From Gammaproteobacteria bacterium (lineage in GTDB: Bacteria > Pseudomonadota > Gammaproteobacteria > Eutrophobiales > Eutrophobiaceae), in the NCBI GenBank assembly GCA_030829985.1, contig JAURNW010000016.1, forward strand, positions 1 through 64,000: a DNA stretch of 64,000 nt, in the 5' to 3' direction. Below, in pieces: positions 48,957 through 57,835 of this stretch. A program made the position numbers and the translations under genes. The notes below the pieces were generated by a model that ran no database searches, was not told the DNA's origin, and saw only the letters and a list, made by a program, of their open reading frames with translations. Positions within the stretch are counted from its first letter, which is position 1. Each line of letters begins with the position of its first letter.

Positions 48957-49133
48957 GACTGATGTATATGTCAATACCAGTTATTTAGCAATTTTAATGA
49001 GCCCATGTTCTTGGCCAATAACGGATATTCTATAAAATAATTATCCACGGCAGTGTGCTATTGAAAGTAGACATAAAGCGCACGACACTAGATAAATTGT
49101 AGTGCATTGTGAATTTGTTTCCAGTGCTTATGA

Positions 49134-49931
49134 TTATTTGGTGTCATTGGATATGCGGCGAGCGAGTAAAAACACACTTTTAAAACCATCTATGTCGGGT
49201 TCATTACAGCATATTGGTGTATCAAAATTTCTTTCCTTTAGATCTTCAATTACAGTATTAATATCATATGTGTGTAACTGCATAGCAGGTTCGAATAGAG
49301 GTCGATGTTTTATTAGGTTTCTCAACCAATGCAGTGGGGGGAGGGCGTAGCGAAAACGTACTGCTGCTCTGACAAGATTAGAAGCATTGCATGATATAAA
49401 TAAATGAACAGCTAAGTAACCGCCTGGCTCTACTTTAAGAGAGAGTTCCTGCAAGATTAATCGGCCACGTTCCCATGGGATGTGTTGGAGAACTATGTAA
49501 GAATGGATTAGGCTAAATTTACCGACAACATTCGTGAGCAGGTCATCAGACAAAACGAAGCCAACATTTGTAATGCCAAGTGACTTAGCATTATCTGCAG
49601 CTTCTGCAATCATGGAAGGCGAAATGTCAACACCTAGAGCATATGCAGTACGTTTGGCTAACGGTAGTGTGATACGACCAACGCCGCAGCCAAAGTCAAG
49701 TGCTCTATTCGGTTGGAATGTTTGGTTGAAATTTTCGTTTATAAGCCGAAACACCCTTTTAATATGAGTATTTCCTGTAGCAAAAAATTCCTTTTTTATG
49801 ACGTCGTTGAGTCTATCTTTATGATATCTGTCAGAGCTAAGGACTCCAAAATATGGGTCTGTCGCTCCCCATCGCTCCCAATCTTTGTCAGTTCCCATGA
49901 GTAACCTTTTAAGTACGGTATCTGCTGCCAA
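49134..49931 (-). CDS. Class I SAM-dependent methyltransferase
   Basis: The 265-residue protein has the SAM-binding motif LDFGCGVGRITLPLAK near residue 83, the acidic GVDISPSM strand that follows and LIHSYIVLQHIPWERG. The fold is a small-molecule methyltransferase of Methyltransf_11/25 type. Nothing near it indicates a substrate. It sits alone, with about 250 bp of non-coding DNA downstream and 199 bp upstream, and may be a laterally acquired single gene. Confidence is high for the family and nil for the substrate. Confidence 0.83.
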   Translation of the reverse strand: MAADTVLKRLLMGTDKDWERWGATDPYFGVLSSDRYHKDRLNDVIKKEFFATGNTHIKRVFRLINENFNQTFQPNRALDFGCGVGRITLPLAKRTAYALGVDISPSMIAEAADNAKSLGITNVGFVLSDDLLTNVVGKFSLIHSYIVLQHIPWERGRLILQELSLKVEPGGYLAVHLFISCNASNLVRAAVRFRYALPPLHWLRNLIKHRPLFEPAMQLHTYDINTVIEDLKERNFDTPICCNEPDIDGFKSVFLLARRISNDTK

Positions 49932-50078
49932 CTAAATTTTAAGGGACACTTTTACCATACGACATAAATATGAAAATTGTTATAAATCACGTTGATTATA
50001 GTTATCCTATATCCAAGGTGTCCATTTTGAGTCGATAGTAGCATAATAACTTTATTTCTAGATTAGAAGCAGACATAG

Positions 50079-50115
50079 AAAAGGCCGATCTGCATATAAC
50101 GCAGTTCGGCCTTTT
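50079..50115 (-). terminator. Terminator of the DUF4139 gene
   Basis: A long stem (50079-50093 with 50101-50115; AAAAGGCCG...CGGCCTTTT, one mismatch) lies just after the gene on the minus strand and ends in a T-run. Confidence 0.85.
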
Positions 50116-50130
50116 ATACACAGCGTCTTA

Positions 50131-51588
50131 TTAGTATCTGACTAGTATTGAGTAACTCAGAGTCGTACTACTTTCGGCAGGTACTTCGATATGCCATTCA
50201 GCAGTGCCGGCAGCCACTTTTTTAAAAGGATGACTTTGTTCAAGCATCTTCCAGTCGCCGGGTACGGGTTCGCGTACAATGACAGTCACGGCTTCAGACT
50301 TTGCATTCTTTAGTTCTACCTCATAGGCACTCTCGAAGGCATAATTGTATTTTCCATAGGCGTTACGTTTTGCAAAATTGGTTTGTTTTTTATCAGCCGT
50401 TATATCAAATGCATCGCCTAGTTTTAAACGTATGTCCTCATTCTTTGGCGTGTGGTCAATGTTGTCTTCACCAATAAACTGCGCATTACCAGCTTTATCT
50501 TTTTTATACACTCGAACTGTGCCTTTAGGTAAGGGCAATCCAAGACCTGACTTTTCCTTATTTTGAAATTCAACATAAACACCTACTTTCAATTTTTGAC
50601 CGATATTGCCGTAACTACTTTGGTAATAATATTCATTACCTTGTAACAGGAATTCCTTATTTACAGGTATTTGTGCAGCGGTTAACAATGCAACTTGTTT
50701 GGTTTGATTGTTCGAGAGTGTAGTGGGACGATTTAAACTATAAAGATGGTATTCAAATAGACTTTCTTCCTGAACGCTATCTTCCATGACTATTTTAGCC
50801 GCAGCCATTGTTCTACCATCCAGTCGATGCTGGAGTTTATTTTTAACGACGTTTACATCACCCGCGACTAATTGAAGTTTGGCATTGTTATAAGCGGTAC
50901 CACTTTTATTGTTTAAAGTGACCCAGCCCATTAAATCAAGTTTGCTATCGTCCGCGTTTAGTTCAGCCACATAATCTGCTTTCCAGGATAGACCTGATGA
51001 AAGATAACTCAGTTCGACATCTTGTGGCTTAGCTATCTGATTATTGAGTTGGATGACGAGTGTTGGTTGGTCACGAAGGTTGTCGGGCACTTTATCAAAG
51101 ATGAAACGACCGCGTGGGTTGGTTTCAATTCGATCGCCTATCTTTACAACAACACCTTGGTTAGTGCTTAAGACCGTCGCTTGTTCGATATTCTCTACAC
51201 CGGTTACCGGATTCATCGTTGCTATTTTGATTTGTTTTCCTACATATTTTTCCAGTATTTTTTGTGGCGTAAGCAAATCAAAATCAAAATTCTGTTCCAG
51301 AATATTAAAGGCTTTGTTGTTATTCAGACATCTTAATAAGGATGTTTCTGGACGCATTGTCGCACTGACGCCACGAAAAGCGAGAAGATTAAAACCCTGA
51401 TCCAGAGTTATAGATCGTCGGTCTTTAATTAATGCCAGATTTTCATTGTAGATTGTTACTGCAACAGCATTCTGGTCTTCAAGTGTGCTTGTTTTTTCAT
51501 GTTCTATTGCACTTGCAATAGAAGTTAAAAATATCAATGTTGCGACAGACATGGTTTTTAGTAGTTTATCAAGAAGGATTAATTTCAT
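50131..51588 (-). CDS. Secreted DUF4139 domain protein
   Basis: The 485-residue protein has a Sec signal peptide (about 1-28, ending SAIE), so it is periplasmic or outer-membrane associated. It begins with a mucoidy-inhibitor-like N-terminal part (AVTIYNENLALIKDRR) and then the DUF4139 beta-rich region, which includes LSYLSSGLSWKADYVAELN near residue 200 and the terminal VREPVPGDWKMLEQSHPF with STTLSYSILVRY. The function of the family is not established. It is a single-gene unit between two strong terminators. Confidence 0.85.
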   Translation of the reverse strand: MKLILLDKLLKTMSVATLIFLTSIASAIEHEKTSTLEDQNAVAVTIYNENLALIKDRRSITLDQGFNLLAFRGVSATMRPETSLLRCLNNNKAFNILEQNFDFDLLTPQKILEKYVGKQIKIATMNPVTGVENIEQATVLSTNQGVVVKIGDRIETNPRGRFIFDKVPDNLRDQPTLVIQLNNQIAKPQDVELSYLSSGLSWKADYVAELNADDSKLDLMGWVTLNNKSGTAYNNAKLQLVAGDVNVVKNKLQHRLDGRTMAAAKIVMEDSVQEESLFEYHLYSLNRPTTLSNNQTKQVALLTAAQIPVNKEFLLQGNEYYYQSSYGNIGQKLKVGVYVEFQNKEKSGLGLPLPKGTVRVYKKDKAGNAQFIGEDNIDHTPKNEDIRLKLGDAFDITADKKQTNFAKRNAYGKYNYAFESAYEVELKNAKSEAVTVIVREPVPGDWKMLEQSHPFKKVAAGTAEWHIEVPAESSTTLSYSILVRY

Positions 51589-51685
51589 TATTGTTCTCCA
51601 GTCAGTTAATTTTTAAAATCTACTGGCTTAAACGAATGAAATTGAGAAAAGGGTTAATTGAATTTAAATTATTTCAGGAATAAAA

Positions 51686-51709
51686 AAAGCCGGTAAGAAG
51701 ACCGGCTTT
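51686..51709 (-). terminator. Terminator of the GST/CmcJ-like operon
   Basis: Stem AAAGCCGGT/ACCGGCTTT with the loop AAGAAG, followed by a T-run on the minus strand, 22 bp after the stop. Confidence 0.88.
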
Positions 51710-51731
51710 AATGTGTTGGAAAGATAAGTAA

Positions 51732-52553
51732 TTAAAAGAATGCCATCGTCCGCACCTCTATACTTTCACGTGTTGCTGCATTCTCCGGGGAAGTAGGATC
51801 CTCAAAAGCACTATGCCCCATTGAACTTGATAGACCGGGCTCGCTTTCGTAAGTCTTGAGTAATAAAGCTTGTTCTGGAGTCATTCTGGGAAAGTAATAC
51901 CAGCGATGCTTGGGTGAATAGCGTATGACATAGATTTCACCAGTACGGTCGCTGTACTTTAATTCCATTATCAATTTATCTTCTTCTATAGTCGTAGTGT
52001 CATCGATCATGGCTAGGGGAAACTCTTCTACGGTACGATAAAGTGGTTTCCAGACATTAAAAAATGCGACTCTACGTTTTAGTAATTCATCCGCTTCATC
52101 CGGTAATAATTCTCGAACACGTTGTGGCCCTGATTTTGGTGTGTAATCACTATGCGCCAGTTGTACTGTAGGGCGTTGTATTTCAGATTGAACTTTTAAA
52201 TCTGCCGGCATAGGTTTACGGATAGTATGATCAAATACTTCGACCCGGTGTGCACCGGTGTGCTGTTTTACAAATTCAACAATCAAAGGATAAAAAGAAT
52301 TTCTGATCTCATCATTATCGTTATATTTGTCAAACGTATTATCAATAGACTTGAGCTCAAAGCCTTCGCGATCAAGAGAGAACTTATCTACATTTGGCCA
52401 ACCATTAAAAATTTTTACTTCATGTGGATCAGTGCCCGGCGGATTTAACTCGATCGATGGATCAGGTTCATAGAAGTAATAATCCGGTGGTATCCCATTA
52501 TCAACGGTGTAGTTTATTGTTGATGTAACGAATTCTTCATTTTCCATAATCAT
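51732..52553 (-). CDS. CmcJ/NvfI-like (AsaB, GA4-desaturase family) oxidoreductase
   Basis: The 273-residue protein matches the CmcJ/AsaB/NvfI family by the order HRVEVFDHTIRKP, VQLAHSDYTPKSGPQRV, RVAFFNVWKPLYRTVEEFPLAMID and the C-terminal WYYFPRMTPEQALLLKTYES. Relatives act in cephamycin methoxylation and fungal natural-product oxidation; an H-x-D pair in AHSDYTP could bind iron. In bacteria the family is mostly uncharacterised. It follows a glutathione transferase gene by 50 bp in the same direction and shares its terminator, suggesting a two-gene detoxification or modification operon. Confidence 0.8.
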   Translation of the reverse strand: MIMENEEFVTSTINYTVDNGIPPDYYFYEPDPSIELNPPGTDPHEVKIFNGWPNVDKFSLDREGFELKSIDNTFDKYNDNDEIRNSFYPLIVEFVKQHTGAHRVEVFDHTIRKPMPADLKVQSEIQRPTVQLAHSDYTPKSGPQRVRELLPDEADELLKRRVAFFNVWKPLYRTVEEFPLAMIDDTTTIEEDKLIMELKYSDRTGEIYVIRYSPKHRWYYFPRMTPEQALLLKTYESEPGLSSSMGHSAFEDPTSPENAATRESIEVRTMAFF

Positions 52554-52603
52554 CTCGATTAATTATTATGTTCAACAGGGGGGTAATGAATGTGAGTTCA
52601 ATA

Positions 52604-53242
52604 TTATCTGCCGAGCTTAAAACCAGGACCAACATAGGTTTCTTCCCAACAGGCTAATTGTTCTACACCTTCCGTCATCCATTTGCTCAGGTTTGCATGA
52701 GCATCAAGCGGTAGCTTTTGTAAGCCATGTAAATGCATTGGTGCGGCTACGGCAATATCAGCAATGGTAGGACTATTACCGCAAAGCCAACCATTCTTGC
52801 CCAAACGTTCATCTAAGATGCCGGCTAATAGATGAAATGTTTCATCTTGAGCTGCGAGAACTGCAGCATCTGGTTCAGCTTCCAATAAAGGTTTAACGAC
52901 ATTTTCAACCAGGTAGACGTAACATGATGGGAACCAGCTTGATGATTCCCATAGTAACCAACGATTTATATCAGCTCGTAGATTAAGATCAGTTGGATAA
53001 AATGCATTTTTACCGTTTTTATCTGCAGCATATTGCAAGATTGCGTTTGATTCCCATAAGGTTAAATCACCATCTACCATGGATGGCATACTGCCATTTG
53101 GATTGATGGCTAAATACTCAGGACTTTTATGTTGTCCCTGAAAATAATCAACATGCTCTAATTCATAATCAACACCCATTAGTTTTAGCCCGGCAATTAC
53201 TTTGCGGCTGTTAACTGAGATTGGATCTGCATAAATTTTCAT
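52604..53242 (-). CDS. Glutathione S-transferase
   Basis: The protein (about 212 residues) has an N-terminal thioredoxin-like glutathione-binding domain (1-78; MKIYADPISVNSRKV with Ser/Asn near the catalytic position, and the PSMVDGDLTLWESNAI motif with cis-Pro) and a C-terminal helical domain with the N-capping NSPTIADIAVAAPM. I chose the start at 53242 because GAGGAA lies at proper distance; the frame extends eight codons upstream. It leads an operon with the CmcJ-like gene. Two TTGTnnACAA palindromes lie 75-165 bp upstream. Confidence 0.9.
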   Translation of the reverse strand: MKIYADPISVNSRKVIAGLKLMGVDYELEHVDYFQGQHKSPEYLAINPNGSMPSMVDGDLTLWESNAILQYAADKNGKNAFYPTDLNLRADINRWLLWESSSWFPSCYVYLVENVVKPLLEAEPDAAVLAAQDETFHLLAGILDERLGKNGWLCGNSPTIADIAVAAPMHLHGLQKLPLDAHANLSKWMTEGVEQLACWEETYVGPGFKLGR

Positions 53243-53332
53243 TTTTATTTCCTCAAACGTTGTCATTTCAGAGTATAGATCAAAGCTATAAGCTGTATTA
53301 ATGATGTCTTAGCACAGTTGTTATTTTCTTAG

Positions 53333-53344
53333 ATTGTCGACAAT
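53333..53344. promoter_or_regulatory. TTGTCGACAA operator-like palindrome (GST side, proximal)
   Basis: ATTGTCGACAAT is a perfect 12-bp palindrome with the same core as the site at 44362-44377. Its centre is about 96 bp upstream of the GST start codon. Confidence 0.6.
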
Positions 53345-53394
53345 TTATCGTAATTTTGTGAAAAAGTAAAACACAAAGGGCTTACATTCCATAT

Positions 53395-53406
53395 ATTGTT
53401 AACAAT
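53395..53406. promoter_or_regulatory. TTGTTAACAA operator-like palindrome (GST side, distal)
   Basis: ATTGTTAACAAT is a perfect palindrome whose centre is exactly 62 bp from the one at 53333-53344, the same spacing as in the aceE pair. Confidence 0.55.
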
Positions 53407-53445
53407 AAGTTGGTTTTTAATAGAACATAACAATTTCAAAAATAT

Positions 53446-53474
53446 AAAAAAGGCCGGTTAATCCGGCCTTTTTT
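53446..53474 (-). terminator. Terminator of the EF-G gene
   Basis: A 12-bp stem AAAAAAGGCCGG/CCGGCCTTTTTT with loop TTAAT lies 22 bp after the stop and is nearly symmetrical. Confidence 0.9.
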
Positions 53475-53496
53475 ATTTGAACAATAAGAGAAAAGA

Positions 53497-55587
53497 CTAC
53501 TTCTTCTTTGCTTCTTCGCGTGCCAATGTTTCAGCAATAACAGTCTCGGCCACATTTTTAGGGCAAGGATTGTACTGTAAGAATTCCATTGAAAACTGAC
53601 CTCGACCGGATGTCATCGTACGCAGTGAGCCAATATAGCCAAACATTTCACTTAAAGGAGCTTCTGCTTTAATTCGGATACCGGTAGGCATGGCTTCCTG
53701 TGATTTAATCATGCCACGACGACGATTCAGATCGCCGATAACGTCACCGACATGATCTTCAGGCGTATACACGTCAATCTTCATGATCGGTTCCATTAAT
53801 TGTGGGCCAGCCTTTGGCATACTCTGTCTATAACCAGCAGCTGCAGCTAATTCAAATGCGATGGCAGAGGAGTCAACGGCGTGGAAAGCACCGTCAACCA
53901 GGTTTACCTTGAAATCTAAACAGGGATAACCGGCTAGAACGCCTCTAACCATACTTTTTTTGAAACCGCCTTCAATTGCCGGCCAAAATTCTTTTGGTAC
54001 GTTACCACCGGTTACAGTTGACTCAAAAACGAAGCCACTACCGGGTTCACCGGGTTCAATAACGTAATCAATCTTGCCGTACTGGCCAGAACCACCGGAT
54101 TGTTTCTTATGCGTGTAAGAGTCTTCAATACGTTTTGTTACTGTTTCGCGATAGGCTACTTGTGGACTACCGACGATAACTTCAACACCGTGGGTACGTT
54201 TTAAAATATCGACTTTAATATCCAGATGTAATTCGCCCATCCCTTTCAGGATAGTTTCACCACTATCTATGTCTGTCTCAACGCGGAAAGAAGGATCTTC
54301 TTTAATCATTTTACCAATTGCCACACCCAATTTTTCTGAAGCAGCTTTATCTTTTGGCTCAACAGCAATTGAGATAACGGGATCAGGGAAAACCATGGGT
54401 TCCAGCGTCGCTGGCTTATTAGGATCACATAAGGTGTGTCCGGTTTGTACGTTCTTTAATCCAATCGCAGCAACGATATCACCTGCTTGCGCACCTTCAA
54501 GTTCAATACGTTCGTCTGCATGCATTTCGACGATACGACCAATGCGTTCGGTTTTACCAGTAAACGTATTTAGTACCGCTGATCCTTTTTCAAGTCTGCC
54601 GGAATAAATACGTAAGAAGGTCAATGCGCCAAAACGATCATCCATAATCTTGAATGCCAATGCGCGTAATGGTTTATCTGCGTCAACGGTAGCAACTTCA
54701 CCTGTTGGATTACCCTCCAAATCTACTTCAGGTTGTGGTTCAACTTCTGTTGGGCTAGGTAAATAATCTACAACCGCATCCAATACCAATTGCACACATT
54801 TATTTTTAAATGCCGAACCACAAAATGTCGGGAAGAAACTCAGGTTAATAGTACCTTTGCGGATACAAGCTTTTAGTTCATCAATGGAGGGTTCTACACC
54901 ATCCAGATATTTTTCCATTACGGCGTCGTCTTGGTCAACAACGGTTTCGATTAATTTCTCACGCCATTCTTCCACTAGATCTGCCATGTCAGCAGGCGGT
55001 TCCTGAATCTCATAATTTAGCGGATCATTTTCATCATTCCAGATCCAGGCCTTGCGCGTTAGAAGATCAACAGCGCCAACAAAGTTATCTTCAATACCAA
55101 TGGGTAGAACCATAACCGCTGGTTTTGCACCTAATACGTCTTCAACCTGTTTCACAACACGATAGAAATCGGCACCAATACGGTCGAGTTTGTTAACCCA
55201 AATAATTCGCGCCACTTCTGAATCATTGGCATAACGCCAGTTGGTTTCAGATTGGGGTTCAACACCGCCAGAACCGCAGAATACGCCGATACCACCATCG
55301 AGTACTTTGAGTGAACGATATACTTCGATAGTGAAGTCCACGTGGCCCGGTGTATCAATAATATTGAAACGATGATCTTTCCAGAAACAGGTGGTTGCAG
55401 CAGACTGAATAGTAATACCGCGTTCACGTTCTTGATCCATGAAATCAGTGGTGGTTTCACCATCGTGCACTTCGCCGACTTTATGGATTTTTCCGGTGAG
55501 CTTCAAAATTCGCTCGGTCGTGGTGGTTTTACCTGCGTCCACATGCGCGAAGATACCTATGTTTCTATACTTCGATAAGTCAGCCAT
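53497..55587 (-). CDS. fusA2: Elongation factor G, probable second copy (FusA2 type)
   Basis: Translocation GTPase of 696 residues. G1 [16 protein letters not shown]3 DTPGHVDF and G4 NKLD are intact, as are domains II-V with the [21 protein letters not shown] end. It is not in the str operon (no rpsL, rpsG or tuf nearby). It reads [11 protein letters not shown] and [16 protein letters not shown] where the housekeeping enzyme usually has ISAHIDAGKTT and DGAATMDWMEQEQERG, so a FusA2-type paralogue is likelier. The main fusA is not in the window, so this is not proven. It is monocistronic with a strong terminator. Confidence 0.88.
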   Translation of the reverse strand: MADLSKYRNIGIFAHVDAGKTTTTERILKLTGKIHKVGEVHDGETTTDFMDQERERGITIQSAATTCFWKDHRFNIIDTPGHVDFTIEVYRSLKVLDGGIGVFCGSGGVEPQSETNWRYANDSEVARIIWVNKLDRIGADFYRVVKQVEDVLGAKPAVMVLPIGIEDNFVGAVDLLTRKAWIWNDENDPLNYEIQEPPADMADLVEEWREKLIETVVDQDDAVMEKYLDGVEPSIDELKACIRKGTINLSFFPTFCGSAFKNKCVQLVLDAVVDYLPSPTEVEPQPEVDLEGNPTGEVATVDADKPLRALAFKIMDDRFGALTFLRIYSGRLEKGSAVLNTFTGKTERIGRIVEMHADERIELEGAQAGDIVAAIGLKNVQTGHTLCDPNKPATLEPMVFPDPVISIAVEPKDKAASEKLGVAIGKMIKEDPSFRVETDIDSGETILKGMGELHLDIKVDILKRTHGVEVIVGSPQVAYRETVTKRIEDSYTHKKQSGGSGQYGKIDYVIEPGEPGSGFVFESTVTGGNVPKEFWPAIEGGFKKSMVRGVLAGYPCLDFKVNLVDGAFHAVDSSAIAFELAAAAGYRQSMPKAGPQLMEPIMKIDVYTPEDHVGDVIGDLNRRRGMIKSQEAMPTGIRIKAEAPLSEMFGYIGSLRTMTSGRGQFSMEFLQYNPCPKNVAETVIAETLAREEAKKK

Positions 55588-55893
55588 TGTTCTACTCTAT
55601 ATAAAGTTAAATTAATTAAATCGATTATGTTTCTGCACCAGATTCAGGAAAAATAGCGCTACCGTATACCACATCTATTGAATTACTACTGAGATGACCG
55701 CATTGACGTGCAAACTGGCGGGCGGAGTATAAACCAGAATGGTTAAAGATGTGAAATCGAGCTTCATTTCACTGCAAAAAAAACTAAAAATCTGCCTTAT
55801 TTGGCTGATCAACCCAATAATGGTGGCATTAAATGGTCAAAATCATCAAATCCAAACTTTAGGTCAGTTTAAAGTCGACGTATAATTCTGAAA
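55588..55893. other. Divergent intergenic region, EF-G and yqcC
   Basis: No gene is seen in these 306 bp. The region should carry the leftward EF-G promoter and the rightward yqcC promoter. I found no convincing palindrome or terminator in it. Confidence 0.6.
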
Positions 55894-56238
55894 ATGCATG
55901 ATATTCCAAACCGAATCGCTGACGTATTATTAGAAGTAGAGGCTAGTCTGCGCACATGTGGCAAATGGGATCAATCCAAGCCCGATGCCAGCGATCTTAA
56001 TAGTACAATCCCTTTTTGCATGGACACGCTTAAATTCGAGCAATGGTTGCAATGGATATTTTTGCCAAGAATGAAAGACACTATTGAGCAGACCAGACCA
56101 TTGCCGTTACAAAGCGGTATATTTGAATATGCTGAAGAATGTCTGCATAAGGATGACCCATCTACAAATGCCTTGCTGAAGCAACTCAAGCGGTTTGATG
56201 ATTTGATCAGCATTCAAGCCGGTGGTTTGAGACACTAA
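55894..56238 (+). CDS. yqcC: YqcC-family protein (DUF446)
   Basis: A 114-residue helical protein with the family pattern LDxL...MDTLKFEQWLQWIFLPRMK and the later GIFEYAEECL. YqcC is found next to the pseudouridine synthase gene truC in E. coli and has no established function; truC is absent here. It is 70 bp upstream of yajD in the same direction. The family assignment is good. Confidence 0.88.
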   Translation: MHDIPNRIADVLLEVEASLRTCGKWDQSKPDASDLNSTIPFCMDTLKFEQWLQWIFLPRMKDTIEQTRPLPLQSGIFEYAEECLHKDDPSTNALLKQLKRFDDLISIQAGGLRH

Positions 56239-56308
56239 TATATAGTCTCTATTGTGTTTATGGACGCCGTGTCATAATGTAATTTCATCTCCTGGGTCAC
56301 CGACGCGA

Positions 56309-56659
56309 ATGGATAAATTCAATAGAGTTATTGCTGATTCAAGGCGAAATGCGGAGTCTCGAGGCCATGGTTATCGAGAGCAGGCACTCAAATTGTATCC
56401 GTGGATATGTGGTAAATGTAAACGGGAATTTACTCGAGAAAATATCAGTGAGTTAACCGTCCACCACAGAGATCATAATCATGACAATAATCCTGGGGAT
56501 GGAAGCAATTGGGAGTTGTTATGCCTTTATTGTCACGATCATGAGCATGCAAAATACCTGGATGCCAATGTTGCAGCAACCAATGCGACTAATGAACTTA
56601 AGCGGGGACATGCAACCGGCAAGCCTTTCGCTAATTTGAAGGATTTGTTGAATAAGTAA
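56309..56659 (+). CDS. yajD: HNH nuclease-like protein YajD
   Basis: The protein (about 116 residues) has an HNH fold with zinc cysteines: CGKC near residue 34, the catalytic HHRDHNHDNNPGDGSNWELLC and CLYCHDHEH. It matches YajD of E. coli, a predicted nuclease of unknown target. I chose the ATG at 56309, which gives the conserved MDKFNRVIADS start; an ATG 19 codons upstream has no family support. HNH domains of this small stand-alone type may act on DNA or RNA. Confidence 0.9.
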   Translation: MDKFNRVIADSRRNAESRGHGYREQALKLYPWICGKCKREFTRENISELTVHHRDHNHDNNPGDGSNWELLCLYCHDHEHAKYLDANVAATNATNELKRGHATGKPFANLKDLLNK

Positions 56660-56730
56660 GGGGATAACTTAGGACATTCATCGTTTGTATGTTCCTGCAC
56701 AAACGATATACATTACATCCCTGTAAATAA

Positions 56731-56756
56731 AAAAACCGCTCATAAGAGCGGTTTTT
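56731..56756 (-). terminator. Bidirectional terminator between yajD and phasin 1
   Basis: Stem AAAAACCGCT/AGCGGTTTTT with loop CATAAG. It serves the leftward phasin gene and probably also yajD. Confidence 0.88.
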
Positions 56757-56776
56757 AGTTTTACTTCGAGCTGAGA

Positions 56777-57091
56777 TTAAACAGCAGGAATTGATTTCTC
56801 AACAATCTTCTTAACGCTGGTTGCATAAGATTCGCCCAATTTTGCAATCTCTTGAGCATCTTCTACCGCATGTGTAGACAGATTTTGTGCAACTTCAACC
56901 TGACTGGTCAGATATTTTTGCAGTGAATCAATATCTTTAATCTCTGCCGCAGATTTAAGTGATTCAACACTTAACTTTGCATTTTCCTGAATGGTCTTTA
57001 CCTGAATAGCAGTGATTTGTTCAATGCTTTTTAGTGCAAGGTCATTCAACTCTTTTATAGGTGCTAACATTTTTTCGTACATGTTTTCCAT
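56777..57091 (-). CDS. Phasin 1 (polyhydroxyalkanoate granule protein)
   Basis: A 104-residue, almost wholly helical protein of the Phasin_2 (TIGR01841) type. It has the opening pattern YEKMLAPIKELNDLALKSIEQI and alternating amphipathic heptads to the end. Phasins coat polyhydroxyalkanoate granules in the cytoplasm. It is a paralogue of the gene at 57321, with the same length and the same opening pattern. Its promoter has TATAAT (57132-57137, minus strand) and a TGTTGCnnnGCAACA operator. No polymer synthase gene is in the window. Confidence 0.92.
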   Translation of the reverse strand: MENMYEKMLAPIKELNDLALKSIEQITAIQVKTIQENAKLSVESLKSAAEIKDIDSLQKYLTSQVEVAQNLSTHAVEDAQEIAKLGESYATSVKKIVEKSIPAV

Positions 57092-57131
57092 TTGTGTTTC
57101 TCCAATTATTTTATTAAAACATTGGAGCTAA

Positions 57132-57161
57132 TTATACGCTTATTATGTTGCGTTGCAACAA
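57132..57161 (-). promoter_or_regulatory. Promoter and PhaR-like operator of phasin 1
   Basis: The operator TGTTGCGTTGCAACA lies at 57147-57161. On the minus strand TTGCAA, 16 bases and TATAAT (57132-57137) form the promoter, so the operator covers the -35 element, as expected for a repressor. Confidence 0.7.
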
Positions 57162-57275
57162 TTATTATATTTATTTTAAGTTATTGAATATAATGAAATA
57201 AAAATAATTCTGTAATTATTATGTTGAAAATATAGGTATAAAATTTAAGTGCTTAATTGGGCTTTCCAATCAAAA

Positions 57276-57297
57276 AAACCGCTCATCAGAGCGGTTT
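57276..57297 (-). terminator. Terminator of phasin 2
   Basis: Stem AAACCGCTC/GAGCGGTTT with loop ATCA and a T-run on the minus strand. It is very like the phasin 1 terminator, suggesting gene duplication with flanks. Confidence 0.88.
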
Positions 57298-57320
57298 AGT
57301 CGATTAATTTTTGAGTAATC

Positions 57321-57635
57321 TTATTGCGGAATTATCGTTTTTTCGACAACTTCCTTTGCGTTTATAGCAAATGACTTGCTGAGATCTGCGATCTCTTGTG
57401 CATCAACCGCAGCATTATCAGAAACGTATTGTGTGACTGCGATCTGACTTTCTAGGTAAGTCTTGAAAGACTCAAGATCTTTAATGTCTTGAAGAGTATT
57501 TAGTGCGTACATACCAATTTTTGCATTGTCCTGGAAAGCTTTAAGCTGCAGGGACGTAATTTGTTCAATGCTTTTGAATGTCAGCTCATTCAACTCCTTA
57601 ATTGGAGCAAGTATCTTTTCATATGTGTTTATCAT
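57321..57635 (-). CDS. Phasin 2 (polyhydroxyalkanoate granule protein)
   Basis: A 104-residue helical paralogue of phasin 1, beginning INTYEKILAPIKELNELTFKSIEQI. The spacing of hydrophobic residues and the C-terminal VVEKTIIPQ correspond to VEKSIPAV of phasin 1. It differs in the middle third, so the two are not recent copies. It has its own terminator and its own promoter with the operator and -10 in the same arrangement, so each phasin is a separate transcript. Confidence 0.92.
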   Translation of the reverse strand: MINTYEKILAPIKELNELTFKSIEQITSLQLKAFQDNAKIGMYALNTLQDIKDLESFKTYLESQIAVTQYVSDNAAVDAQEIADLSKSFAINAKEVVEKTIIPQ

Positions 57636-57672
57636 GGATTATCTCCAAAAGTTAAATTTTTAATTAACGAAG

Positions 57673-57702
57673 ATTATACGCCGAATATGTTGCACCGCAA
57701 CA
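57673..57702 (-). promoter_or_regulatory. Promoter and PhaR-like operator of phasin 2
   Basis: The operator TGTTGCACCGCAACA is at 57688-57702 and TATAAT at 57673-57678 on the minus strand. The distance from -10 to operator (15 bp between left ends) is identical to that of phasin 1. Confidence 0.7.
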
Positions 57703-57769
57703 ATATATTAAGGAAAGTGTGATTTAGTCGAACTTATTGAATTTATTGCATCAATTTAATGCAAAAAAT

Positions 57770-57797
57770 GTTTAATGCACAATGTTGCACATTAAAC
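57770..57797. repeat. Inverted repeat between the small basic gene and phasin 2
   Basis: GTTTAATG/CATTAAAC (57770-57777 and 57790-57797) encloses CACAATGTTGCA, which has a TGTTGC half-site like the phasin operators. It could be a weak terminator of the 42-codon gene or another operator. Confidence 0.35.
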
Positions 57798-57835
57798 ATA
57801 GATTAATTAATGGTGAAAGTTAGTAAATTAATCAC

